From Opitutus sp. GAS368 (GTDB lineage: Bacteria; Verrucomicrobiota; Verrucomicrobiia; Opitutales; UBA953), in the NCBI GenBank assembly GCA_945866215.1, contig CAMBGQ010000004.1, positions 1-64,000 on the forward strand: a stretch of 64,000 bases of DNA, read 5' to 3'. Positions 17,477-25,026 of the stretch are shown here, piece after piece; position 1 is the first letter of the stretch; every line of letters starts with the position of its first letter. The position numbers were made by a program, and so were the translations under genes. The notes under the pieces were generated by a model. It saw nothing but the letters and a program-made list of their open reading frames with translations. It was not told the DNA's origin and made no database searches.

Positions 17477-17947
17477 TTACTTACCGAGCAGCTTCTTGAG
17501 GGCGTCCAAGTCCCGTCCGTTCTTGGTCAGAAGATCGCCATTTTTACCGTACACGAGGAGCGTTGGGATGCCGGACACGTCCTGTTCCCTTTTAATAGCC
17601 CCGCCTCCCGCAGACTTGAAGGGGACGGCGGGCCATGGCATTTTAGTCTCCTTCATGTATGCGAACATCTCGTCCGCGCCCTTGTCGCTGCTGATAAAGA
17701 CCACGGCGAGCTTGGCTTTATTCGCGTTGGCGAACTTGACGAGTTGGGGCGTGAAGACGCGGCAGGGCGGGCACCAGTGGGCGGAGCAGTAAACGGCCAC
17801 GGTCTTATCCTTCAACGTAGCGAGGTCAACGGACTTGCCGTTTGCATCAACGAGGCCTTCTGGGAAGCGGGTTTTCCAATCAAAGTCGGCGGCGGAGGCG
17901 AGGGCGGCGCAAAGCATGAGACTGACGGAGGCGAGGAATGTTTTCAT
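17477..17947 (-). CDS. secreted thioredoxin-like (TlpA/nucleoredoxin-type) protein
   Basis: A signal peptide occupies residues 1-20 with a cut expected after ALASA. The thioredoxin fold carries WCPPC (Cys59, Cys62) in VAVYCSAHWCPPCRVF, and cis-Pro in VSGIPTLLVYG. The segment FISSDKGADEMFAYMKE resembles nucleoredoxin/tryparedoxin-type proteins more than TlpA. It probably reduces or rearranges disulfides in the periplasm. The length is 156 aa. It is the first gene of the minus-strand run that ends with pssA. Confidence 0.85.
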   Translation of the reverse strand: MKTFLASVSLMLCAALASAADFDWKTRFPEGLVDANGKSVDLATLKDKTVAVYCSAHWCPPCRVFTPQLVKFANANKAKLAVVFISSDKGADEMFAYMKETKMPWPAVPFKSAGGGAIKREQDVSGIPTLLVYGKNGDLLTKNGRDLDALKKLLGK

Positions 17948-17954
17948 GGCGGTT

Positions 17955-17960
17955 ATTATA
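17955..17960 (-). promoter_or_regulatory. perfect -10 box close to the thioredoxin-like start codon
   Basis: On the minus strand TATAAT is followed by seven bases and then the ATG. Transcription from it would start at the ATG, giving a leaderless mRNA. No good -35 hexamer is seen at 16-18 bases. The gap is AT-rich compared with the coding DNA around it. Confidence 0.45.
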
Positions 17961-18031
17961 GCAGACTTAGCACCTTAATCGGTATCGATAATCTTAATAG
18001 TTTTATTGCATTCGCTAGGGGCGAAGCCGGC

Positions 18032-18487
18032 TCAGACCTTGCCGCCGAAACTCTGGTGATCGTCGAGGTCGAGTACGTCGAACCAGGTGACGATGTCTTC
18101 GCGCTTGGCCCCTGCAGGGGTGGCGGACTGGTATTCGGTCAGTTTAGCCCGCCCAGCCGGTGCGCTGGGGGCTCTTTGCTCGTGAAACGCGCTGAAGGCC
18201 GCGATTTCATGACCCGTTCGGGGTTTCTTGGCGTTAGCCATCAACCAAACCAAGATTTCTCCGTCACCTAAGCCATTATCAATCTGCGACTTAAGTGAAT
18301 CTGCCTCGATACCTAAGAAATCGAGGACATTACGATCCAGAGAGCAGGCATAGTTATAGTCTCCATTTTTACCTGCCTGGGAGGCGCGTGCTTTGTCGAT
18401 CATCCGGGGGAGGATGACTAAGCCGCCGAGTCGGACACGAGGGCTCCGGGGCGGGTGTTGGGTAAGGTCGTAGAGGTCTTGCGGCAT
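18032..18487 (-). CDS. DUF5069 protein, unknown function
   Basis: Contains the DUF5069 pattern LTQHPPRSPRVRLGGLVILPR near the N-terminus, then KNGDYNYACSLDRNVLDFLGI. The C-terminal half has WFDVLDLDDHQSFGGKV. The family is common in Verrucomicrobiota and has no settled function. There is no signal peptide or membrane segment. I use the ATG at 18487 (151 aa); a GTG at 18508 in the same frame adds seven residues. Confidence 0.75.
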   Translation of the reverse strand: MPQDLYDLTQHPPRSPRVRLGGLVILPRMIDKARASQAGKNGDYNYACSLDRNVLDFLGIEADSLKSQIDNGLGDGEILVWLMANAKKPRTGHEIAAFSAFHEQRAPSAPAGRAKLTEYQSATPAGAKREDIVTWFDVLDLDDHQSFGGKV

Positions 18488-18555
18488 AAACAGGGCATTT
18501 CTACCCACCCTACTCTCTTTCGCAAGTAAACAGGACGAGATGTGGGTTTGCCAAA

Positions 18556-19410
18556 ATGTCTCACTCGCCTTTATCTACCCAGATGACCCCTTTGGCCGCC
18601 AAACTCGCCGAGCATCCCCTCTCCTGGGAATGCCTGCTGGGTTGTGCCGTGGTATTCTTGGTCGCTGCTGTGCTCGACGGGCTGGCCTCGAAAGACGCCA
18701 CCGGCCGTTTACCCTCGATGGGGCTTTGGTTGCTCCGGGGCGCCTGGGTATTGCTTACGACCATGCTGGCCTACCAAGGCTTGCGCTCAAACTCGCTCCC
18801 CATCGCCAGCCCGGCGGAGTTACTCCTCTCGATTGCCTGGGGTCTCTCAGGCGTGGCCCTTTTCTTAGATCTCACCTTCAACCATCGTCTGCCGACGTGG
18901 GCGATTGCCGGGAGTACGGCGCTCTGCCTTACGCTGGCGGCGTTTCTTGGTGTCGTCGAACATCCCTTGGACACAACCGGCAAGCCGCTCATCGTGATCC
19001 ACGTGGGCGCCGCGGTGCTCGCCTACTGCGTGCTGGGCGCGCAAGCGCTCAACTCGGGGGCTTACCTCTTGCAGGACCGGGCGCTGGCCCGACATCACTT
19101 CGGCGGGGTCTACGCGTTGCTCCCGGCGCTCGTCCCCCTGGATCGCATCGGTAGCCAGCTCATGGGCGCGGCTGTCTGGCTACTCGGATTATCCTTGGTG
19201 ATCGGCACCACCGATTGGGCGCAGCGCGACCCCGGGCTGGTCGCCGCCCCGAAGCTAATCGCCGCGCTTGTCACCTGGCTCGCGTGTTTCTGGATCGTCG
19301 TGCAGCGCCGGCGTCAACGTCTCCAGGGTGCCTCTTTCGCGCGCGCCTCGCTGGTTGCGGCTTTGCCCGCGCTGGTCGCCCTCTATCTTTCGCTACCCGC
19401 TGCCCGATGA
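18556..19410 (+). CDS. hemX: HemX/CcsA-like integral membrane protein
   Basis: 284 aa with about eight hydrophobic segments. It looks like the cytochrome c assembly/HemX family: SLPIASPAELLLSIAWGLSG near the first third and IVIHVGAAVLAYCVLGAQALNSGAYLLQD in the middle, with conserved-looking His residues. HemX proteins sit upstream of hemA and are thought to influence glutamyl-tRNA reductase levels or haem handling. The hemA start overlaps its stop as ATGA, which supports the assignment. A second ATG lies ten codons in, so the exact start is uncertain. Confidence 0.75.
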   Translation: MSHSPLSTQMTPLAAKLAEHPLSWECLLGCAVVFLVAAVLDGLASKDATGRLPSMGLWLLRGAWVLLTTMLAYQGLRSNSLPIASPAELLLSIAWGLSGVALFLDLTFNHRLPTWAIAGSTALCLTLAAFLGVVEHPLDTTGKPLIVIHVGAAVLAYCVLGAQALNSGAYLLQDRALARHHFGGVYALLPALVPLDRIGSQLMGAAVWLLGLSLVIGTTDWAQRDPGLVAAPKLIAALVTWLACFWIVVQRRRQRLQGASFARASLVAALPALVALYLSLPAAR

Positions 19411-20447
19411 GCGATCGCCTTCGTAATCTTGTGGCGCTCAGCGCCACGCACCGCACCGCAGGCCTCGACGAGCGTGCGGCGTTCACCGTCCCGGACGGCG
19501 GCGCCGAAGTCTTCTATGCGGCCGCGCGCGCGGCGGGTCTGGCCGAAGCCGTCCTGCTTGCGACGTGCAATCGTCTCGAGGCCTATGCCGTGGGCGATGA
19601 GGCCGCGGCGCTTCATGTGCGCAACGCCTTGCTCAAGGCGACGGGGGCCGCCCCAGCTGCCCTCGATCAGCATCTACGGCCGGTCCCCGGGCTCCTGGCG
19701 GTCCAGCATCTCTTCGCCGTCGTCTCCGGCCTCGAGTCACAGATGGTCGGCGAGGTCGAGATTACCGGACAGGTGAAGGATGCTTACGCCGATGCGCTCG
19801 CGCGCGGCATGACCGGCCCCGTCTTGAATCGTGTCTTCCAGCGTGCCTTCCAGGCCGGTGCCTGGGCGCGCACGAACACCGGCATCTCCCAGGGTCAGGT
19901 GAGCCTCGGCAATGTTGCCGTGGAACTCGCGCTGCGCGTGTTCGGCTCGCTAGCCGAGACGCGCGTGCTGGTGCTCGGCACCGGGGACGTCGGTCGCCAA
20001 GTCGTCCAAGCCCTGGTTTCGCGTGGCGCCGTGCAGGTCTCCGTCGCGTCCCGGACGTTCGAGCATGCGCGGGCCTTGGCCGAAGAGTTCGCCGGCTCCT
20101 CCCTGACGCTGGCGGACGCGCTCCGCCAAGCCCATTCGCACGACGTCATCGTCGGGTGCGCCACGGTCGAGCGCGCCTTGCTGGACGCCGTCACCCTTCG
20201 CGAGATTGCCGACCGGCGCGCCGGTCGGCCCCTCCTGCTCGTCGACCTCGGCGTACCGCGTAACTTCGCGGCGGGAGTGCAAGGGCTCGAGGGTACCTAC
20301 CTTTGCGACCTCGACGACCTAGCGCGGATCTCGAACGCCAACCTTAAGGCACGTCTGGCCGAAGTCGATCGCGCGCGCATCGCCTTGGCCGAAAAGGCGG
20401 CCCGCGCCTGGGGCGCGGCTAATCACCAGAGCTCCTCGGAAGCCTGA
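19407..20447 (+). CDS. hemA: glutamyl-tRNA reductase, short C-terminus
   Basis: First step of C5-pathway tetrapyrrole synthesis: glutamyl-tRNA to glutamate-1-semialdehyde. The catalytic Cys is Cys54 in LLATCNRLEAY. SGLESQMVGEVEITGQVK follows, then the NADPH site VLVLGTGDVGRQVVQAL and PLLLVDLGVPRNF. The protein is 346 aa, whereas usual members are about 410-430 aa. It stops after the first helix of the dimerisation domain (LDDLARISNANLKARL...). The start at 19407 overlaps hemX as ATGA. The ntrC-type gene follows after three bases. Confidence 0.9.
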   Translation: MSDRLRNLVALSATHRTAGLDERAAFTVPDGGAEVFYAAARAAGLAEAVLLATCNRLEAYAVGDEAAALHVRNALLKATGAAPAALDQHLRPVPGLLAVQHLFAVVSGLESQMVGEVEITGQVKDAYADALARGMTGPVLNRVFQRAFQAGAWARTNTGISQGQVSLGNVAVELALRVFGSLAETRVLVLGTGDVGRQVVQALVSRGAVQVSVASRTFEHARALAEEFAGSSLTLADALRQAHSHDVIVGCATVERALLDAVTLREIADRRAGRPLLLVDLGVPRNFAAGVQGLEGTYLCDLDDLARISNANLKARLAEVDRARIALAEKAARAWGAANHQSSSEA

Positions 20448-20450
20448 GAC

Positions 20451-21827
20451 ATGAAACCCACCGTACTCATCGTCGACGACGAGAAGAACATCCGCGAAGG
20501 CCTGCGGGCGGCGCTGGAAGATCGCTATGAGACTTTTGTTGCCAAGGACGCCGCGGAGGCGGCGCGCCTCATGCAGGATGTGCCCCCGGACGCCGTGCTG
20601 ACGGATCTCCGCATGGCTGGCGAAGACGGCATGGCGGTCATCGACCGGGCGCTCAAGCTGCCGAACCAGCCGGTCTGCATCATGATGACGGCCTACGGAG
20701 ACGTCGATACCGCCGTCAAGGCGATGAGCCTCGGCGCCTATTGGTTTTTCCAGAAGCCAGTCGATCTCCGCCAGGTGGAGCTGGTCCTGGAGCGCGGCCT
20801 CAAGGCGCGGGTCGCTGAAAAGGAGGTCGTCACGCTCAAGACGCGCCTCGATCGCAAGTTCGCGCTCGGCGAGGTGATCGGCTCTTCCGCCGCACTGCAG
20901 CGATCCGTCGAGCAGGTGCGTTCCGTGGCGCCTTCCAACGCGACCATCCTGCTTCTCGGAGAGACGGGTACGGGCAAGGAACTTTTCGCCCAGATGGTCC
21001 ATCAGGCGAGCCAGCGCTCCAAGGGCCCGTTCATGGCGGTGCACTGTGCCGCCATCCCCGCTAATCTCCTTGAGTCCGAATTATTTGGTCACGAGAAGGG
21101 CGCTTTCACCGGCGCGAACGAACGACGAGTCGGGCGCTTCGAATCCGCGGACGGGGGCACGCTGTTCCTCGACGAAATCGGGGAGATCGACGCCACCACC
21201 CAGGTGAAGCTGCTCCGCTTCCTCGAGACCCGTTCCGTTGAGCGGCTCGGCTCCCACCGGCCGATCCCGCTCGACCTCCGGCTGGTCTGCGCGACGAACC
21301 GCGACCTTCCGCAGATGGTCAAGGACGGCAAGTTCCGCGAAGATCTTTTTTATCGCCTCTCGGTTGTGCCGCTTTGCCTGCCGCCTCTGCGTGAGCGGAC
21401 CGATGACATCCCGCTGCTGCTCGCCCATTACTTCGAACGATTCGCGAAGGAGAACGGTTCCGCCGCCCCGAAGCTCACGCCAGAGGCGCTCGCGCACCTC
21501 GTGCGTTATTCCTGGCCGGGCAATATCCGCGAACTTCGGAACACCTGCGAGAATCTGGCGGTACTGCGCGCGGGGAGGACGGTTGGTCAGGCGGACCTCG
21601 ATCCACGCTTCACCGCGACGGCGACGGCGACCGTCCTGGCGCCTGCCGCTGGTGCAGCGGGCAACCTTGACCGGACGCAGAACGAGAAGCAGCTGCTCAA
21701 ACAGGCTTTGACCGCTGCGGCCGGCAATCGCACCCGCGCCGCGGAACTGATGGGTATCTCCCGCCGGACGCTGCATCGTAAACTCCTGCAATGGCCCGAG
21801 CTCGACCCAGGCCCCGAGCCGGCGTGA
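20451..21827 (+). CDS. NtrC-family sigma-54-dependent response regulator
   Basis: Receiver domain at residues 1-120 with phospho-acceptor Asp52 (VLTDLRM) and the conserved Lys in FFQKPVDL. The AAA+ domain has Walker A GETGTGKE (170-177), GAFTGA (217-222) for sigma-54 contact, and GGTLFLDEIGEI as Walker B. The Fis-type helix-turn-helix at the C-terminus reads AAGNRTRAAELMGISRRTLH. The length of 458 aa is typical. It is coupled to hemA upstream and to a PstS-like gene downstream by a GTGA overlap. No histidine kinase gene is adjacent, so its partner is unknown. Confidence 0.93.
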   Translation: MKPTVLIVDDEKNIREGLRAALEDRYETFVAKDAAEAARLMQDVPPDAVLTDLRMAGEDGMAVIDRALKLPNQPVCIMMTAYGDVDTAVKAMSLGAYWFFQKPVDLRQVELVLERGLKARVAEKEVVTLKTRLDRKFALGEVIGSSAALQRSVEQVRSVAPSNATILLLGETGTGKELFAQMVHQASQRSKGPFMAVHCAAIPANLLESELFGHEKGAFTGANERRVGRFESADGGTLFLDEIGEIDATTQVKLLRFLETRSVERLGSHRPIPLDLRLVCATNRDLPQMVKDGKFREDLFYRLSVVPLCLPPLRERTDDIPLLLAHYFERFAKENGSAAPKLTPEALAHLVRYSWPGNIRELRNTCENLAVLRAGRTVGQADLDPRFTATATATVLAPAAGAAGNLDRTQNEKQLLKQALTAAAGNRTRAAELMGISRRTLHRKLLQWPELDPGPEPA

Positions 21828-22669
21828 AGGCCTTTGCGCTCTTGTTTTGCGCCGCCGCGTTGGGCGCCGCCGACTTCGTCGGGACCGACCTGTTTGTCGG
21901 ATCCATCGCGAGTGGCTTAGAAAAAACGGGCGGTGCCCGAGCCGTCGATTTCAGCGGCACGCTGCCGGGTCGCGCCGCTTTCACCGGAGGCGGCGCCGCC
22001 GCCGCCATCCTATTGATGCGTGATCGCGAAGTCGCGCCGCTGGCGACCGGGACCAGCGTCATCGAGTTTCGTCTCGCGAGCGCGGTTGTCGTGGTCGCCA
22101 CCCACGCCAGCAACCGGCTGGAACAGGTCACGCTGGAGAATTTGGCGAACGTCTTCGCGCGCGATCCGCGCGCGTCGGCCCGCAATTGGAACGACCTCGA
22201 TCCAGGCGCGCGCTCCGAACTCATCACCCCGGCGGTCTGCTCGCCGCCCGGCACGATGGTGCTGGAGATTTTCCAAGGCCTCGTGCTTGAGCGGCAGCCA
22301 TTCCGATCGGATGTCCGCCTACGCATTGAGCCAGAATTGGCGGCCGACCTGCTGGCTTCGAGGGCCGGCGCGGTGACATTGATTTCCCGGCCGCCCTCCG
22401 GGCGAGCCAAGGTGCTTCCGGTCGCCGACGGACGCCCGGGCCGGCCTGCCACCGCCTACGGTCCGGATGAGAACAACGTCCACAATGGCGATTATCCGCT
22501 TCAGCTTCCGTTGGTCCTGTTCGTGAGGCAGGATCGATTGCCTCAGCTTACCCCGGCCCTTCGTTGGCTCTTCTCGGATGAAGCCGCGAATCTCCTGGCG
22601 AAGCAGGGCCTCTACCCTGCTCCGCCGGGCGCGCGGCTTAGGTTTGTCCAAAGGCTTGACACTCGTTGA
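21824..22669 (+). CDS. PstS-like periplasmic substrate-binding protein
   Basis: 281 aa from a GTG at 21824 that overlaps the regulator stop as GTGA; the signal peptide MKAFALLFCAAALGAADF then sits at the N-terminus. An ATG eleven codons upstream is in frame but adds an Arg/Pro-rich stretch. The body resembles phosphate-type binding proteins: ENLANVFARDPRASARNWNDL matches the PstS segment that places the Trp-Asn-Asp region, and YPLQLPLVLFVRQD near the end is also typical. No transporter genes follow. With phoR/phoB just beyond the terminator, a phosphate-sensing or scavenging role is a reasonable inference. Confidence 0.65.
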   Translation: MKAFALLFCAAALGAADFVGTDLFVGSIASGLEKTGGARAVDFSGTLPGRAAFTGGGAAAAILLMRDREVAPLATGTSVIEFRLASAVVVVATHASNRLEQVTLENLANVFARDPRASARNWNDLDPGARSELITPAVCSPPGTMVLEIFQGLVLERQPFRSDVRLRIEPELAADLLASRAGAVTLISRPPSGRAKVLPVADGRPGRPATAYGPDENNVHNGDYPLQLPLVLFVRQDRLPQLTPALRWLFSDEAANLLAKQGLYPAPPGARLRFVQRLDTR

Positions 22670-22695
22670 GGCGTTTGGTCTGCTTCCTATCCAGC

Positions 22696-22770
22696 GCGCG
22701 CGTAGCTCAATGGTAGAGTACCACCTTGCCAAGGTGGCTGTTGCTGGTTCAAGTCCAGTCGCGCGCTCCA
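22696..22770 (+). tRNA. tRNA-Gly (anticodon GCC)
   Basis: The cloverleaf can be folded by eye. The acceptor stem is GCGCGCG with CGCGCGC (22696-22702 and 22760-22766), and the D arm starts GCTC. The anticodon stem is CCACC/GGTGG around loop TTGCCAA, giving anticodon GCC. The T arm is GCTGG/CCAGT with loop TTCAAGT. The discriminator T is followed by an encoded CCA at 22768-22770. It is followed closely by a strong terminator. Confidence 0.96.
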
Positions 22771-22784
22771 CTTTAAAATGGAGC

Positions 22785-22813
22785 AAAAACCCGCCGGTAA
22801 TCGGCGGGTTTTT
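22785..22813. terminator. bidirectional intrinsic terminator between tRNA-Gly and phoR
   Basis: The stem CCCGCCG / CGGCGGG with loop GTAAT is flanked by AAAAA on the left and TTTTT on the right, so it can stop transcription from both strands. It serves the tRNA on the plus strand and the phoB-phoR operon on the minus strand. Confidence 0.88.
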
Positions 22814-22824
22814 CATGCTCGGCC

Positions 22825-24066
22825 TTAAGGCGTCCCGGGCAGGATGACCTTGATTCTGAGACCCTTCGGGTGGACGAGCTCCGCGGTGACGGTTCCCCCA
22901 TGTAGTTCGACGACTTGGCGGACGATGCTCAGGCCAAGCCCGTTACCCCCTGCCCTTCGGGATTTGTCGGTCCGGTAGAAGCGATCGAACAATCTCGGCA
23001 GATCTGACGGGGACACCCCTGCCCCGTCATCCTCCACGCTCAACTCCACCCCGTTCGGGGTGTCGCTGGTCGAGAGGGTCATGCGGGTCAGGCCGGAGGC
23101 GTGGGATAAGCCGTTATCAATCAGGTTCTGGATTAACCGTCGGGCCTGGACGGGGTCGGCGGCGGCACGTGCGTCCGCGTCCAGTTGGAGCTCCAGTTTC
23201 ACGCCGGCGGCCTTACAGCGTGCGGTAAACTCTTCGGACACCTCGCGCATGGCGGTATGCAGGGCGCCCGCTTCCCGTTGGACATCACGGGAGGACTCGA
23301 GGCTGGCGAGGGCGAGTAGTCCTTCGACCAGCCCCTGAAGCCGCCCGACCGAGCCTACGATTTTCTGGGCGAAACGGGCCCGATCTTCGGCCGACATCGT
23401 CGCTTGGTCTTCGGCCAGTGTCTCCGCGTAGCCGCGGAGGATTGTCACCGGCGTGCGGAGGTCATGCGAGACGTTCGTCACGAAATCACGCTCAATGGCC
23501 TGGAGCCGTTTCAGCGCCGTCACGTCGACCAGCACAAAGATGGCGGCGCCGTCCCCAAATGCCTCCGGGTCGGTACGGGTACCTGCGGCTTGAATCCAGA
23601 TGTCGGCCTGCGGTGCGCGGTTCAGGAGAATCGTCGAGCGCGCGCCGCCTTCCTCGCGGGCGCGGCGGATGAGCTCGATGAAATCGGCGCTGCGAACCAG
23701 CGGGATGACCGAGTCGTCCCGGTAGTCTTCGGATAGCCCGAAAAGCGCGACCGCCGCCGGGTTTGCGAGTCGGAGTCGGTCCTGCGCGTCGACGACGAGC
23801 ACGGCGTCCGTGAGCGGCGCGAGCAGTGCCTCGATGCGGCGAGCTGACTTGGCGCGGAGCTCGCCTTCTCCGTCGGCGCGACGTTCGATGGCGTCGAAGA
23901 GTTCCTCCAGTTGTAGCTTATGCACCAACCAGCCTTGCGGACGCGGGGTGTCGCCTTTTGTAAGTAACGCTCGCCGGGCCCAGCGCACGTGCGTGGCGAC
24001 GGTCGAGTAGCCCCAGAGAGTGGCCGCGCCAAGCGCGAGCAGGAGCAGCCAAGGGAGCCAAGTCAT
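22825..24066 (-). CDS. phoR: PhoR-type sensor histidine kinase
   Basis: 413 aa from the ATG at 24066. One membrane segment (TWLPWLLLLALGAATLWGY) opens the protein. A PAS-like region follows (DAVLVVDAQDRLRLANPAAV). The HisKA domain has the phospho-acceptor His201 in FVTNVSHDLRTPVTIL. The ATPase domain shows NLIDNGLSHA, VEDDGAGV and GGNGLGLSIVRQVV. The single-helix-plus-PAS layout and the adjacent PhoB type fit PhoR of the phosphate regulon. An upstream start at 24144 would run into phoB and is disfavoured. No phoU or pstSCAB is present beside it. Confidence 0.88.
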   Translation of the reverse strand: MTWLPWLLLLALGAATLWGYSTVATHVRWARRALLTKGDTPRPQGWLVHKLQLEELFDAIERRADGEGELRAKSARRIEALLAPLTDAVLVVDAQDRLRLANPAAVALFGLSEDYRDDSVIPLVRSADFIELIRRAREEGGARSTILLNRAPQADIWIQAAGTRTDPEAFGDGAAIFVLVDVTALKRLQAIERDFVTNVSHDLRTPVTILRGYAETLAEDQATMSAEDRARFAQKIVGSVGRLQGLVEGLLALASLESSRDVQREAGALHTAMREVSEEFTARCKAAGVKLELQLDADARAAADPVQARRLIQNLIDNGLSHASGLTRMTLSTSDTPNGVELSVEDDGAGVSPSDLPRLFDRFYRTDKSRRAGGNGLGLSIVRQVVELHGGTVTAELVHPKGLRIKVILPGTP

Positions 24067-24115
24067 TGTCAATGGATGCTGTCGGCAAGGCGCCGACGCG
24101 CGAGCGCAAAGCGGT

Positions 24116-24811
24116 TTAGCCGCTGACGCGATAGCCGACGCCACGGACCGTGTCGATCACGTCGCTGGCTGGACCGAGCTTCTCGCGCAGGCGGCGGACG
24201 TGGGTGTCGACGGTGCGGGTCTCAAGGTCTGGCGAATAATTCCAGACGTCGGCGAGGAGTTCCTCGCGCGATTGCACCCTGCCCTTCCGCTCGAGCAGCA
24301 GTCGGAGTAATTTGAATTCCGTGGCGGTCAGTTCGACGACCTTACCCGTCGCGGTGACTTCATGGCGTTCGATATCGAGCATGATTGCACCGGCGGCGAG
24401 GCGTGTCGACGGTTTGGCGGCCGCGGACTTCGCGCGACGGAGAAGCGCCTGCGCACGGAGCATCAGCTCCCGCGTGTCGAAGGGCTTGGTCACGTAATCG
24501 TCAGCGCCCGATTCGAGGCCCTTGACCTTGTCGGCGGTCTCGCCCTTGGCGGTGAGGAAGATCACCGGCGTGTCCTGCAGGAGCGCGTCAGCGCGGACCA
24601 TGCGGAGCAGTTGGACCCCGGTGAGCTCGGGCATCATCACGTCTAAGATGATTAGGTCGGGGCGGAAGTCGCGCGCTAGGCCGATGGCGCGGAGCGGATC
24701 GTTGAGCGTTCGAATGGCATAGCCCGCCTGCTTGAATTTATAATCCAGGAGCTCGGTGACGTCGGCCTCGTCGTCGACGATGAGGATACGTTTAAGATGT
24801 TCGGCGTCCAT
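24116..24811 (-). CDS. phoB: PhoB-type OmpR-family response regulator
   Basis: 231 aa. The receiver domain carries DDEAD for metal binding, phospho-acceptor Asp57 in LIILDVMMPE, and Lys in YVTKPFDTREL. The winged-helix DNA-binding domain ends with RTVDTHVRRLREKLG and DTVRGVGYRVS, as in PhoB/OmpR proteins. It precedes phoR by 49 bases on the minus strand and should share its transcript. Assignment to phosphate control rests on family resemblance plus the nearby PstS-like gene. I found no clear Pho box before it. Confidence 0.88.
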   Translation of the reverse strand: MDAEHLKRILIVDDEADVTELLDYKFKQAGYAIRTLNDPLRAIGLARDFRPDLIILDVMMPELTGVQLLRMVRADALLQDTPVIFLTAKGETADKVKGLESGADDYVTKPFDTRELMLRAQALLRRAKSAAAKPSTRLAAGAIMLDIERHEVTATGKVVELTATEFKLLRLLLERKGRVQSREELLADVWNYSPDLETRTVDTHVRRLREKLGPASDVIDTVRGVGYRVSG

Positions 24812-24968
24812 GGGTGCGTCCTTACATAAGAGTAGCCCGCCCCGAAGTGCCAGAGCTAGGTGTCAATGATGGCGGACATGTTACACGCCATAATGTTATA
24901 CTTAAAGCATTTATCATCAATGCTTTACAAACTAAAGAAACACAACCGTCACTCCGTGCGGCCACAAT

Positions 24969-24977
24969 CTTTACACA
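24969..24977 (+). promoter_or_regulatory. isolated DnaA-box-like 9-mer
   Basis: CTTTACACA matches the DnaA consensus TTWTNCACA at eight of nine positions and lies five bases before the parS palindrome, in an AT-rich stretch (about 24880-24960) of the phoB-mnmG gap. Alone it is weak evidence. Confidence 0.3.
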
Positions 24978-24980
24978 GAG

Positions 24981-24998
24981 GTGTTCCACGTGGAACAC
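24981..24998. promoter_or_regulatory. parS: parS centromere site in the mnmG-phoB gap
   Basis: An 18-bp perfect palindrome whose 16-bp core (24982-24997) is TGTTCCACGTGGAACA. This matches known chromosomal parS sites bound by ParB, which share GTT(T/C)CACGTG(A/G)AAC. ParB loads here for chromosome segregation and SMC recruitment. Such sites cluster near the replication origin, often next to mnmG-rsmG-parA-parB. Confidence 0.88.
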
Positions 24999-25026
24999 GC
25001 CCTTCCCTGCCCCTTGCCGTCCCTCT

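Noticed and set aside
20451-22669. Frameshift between the NtrC-type gene and the PstS-like gene
   Set aside because: The four-base overlap is a clean GTGA coupling with a signal peptide starting right there; both proteins are complete.
24812-24900. Pho box before phoB
   Set aside because: TGTCA-like words occur but not as the expected pair of 7-mers 11 bases apart, so I cannot support a PhoB site.
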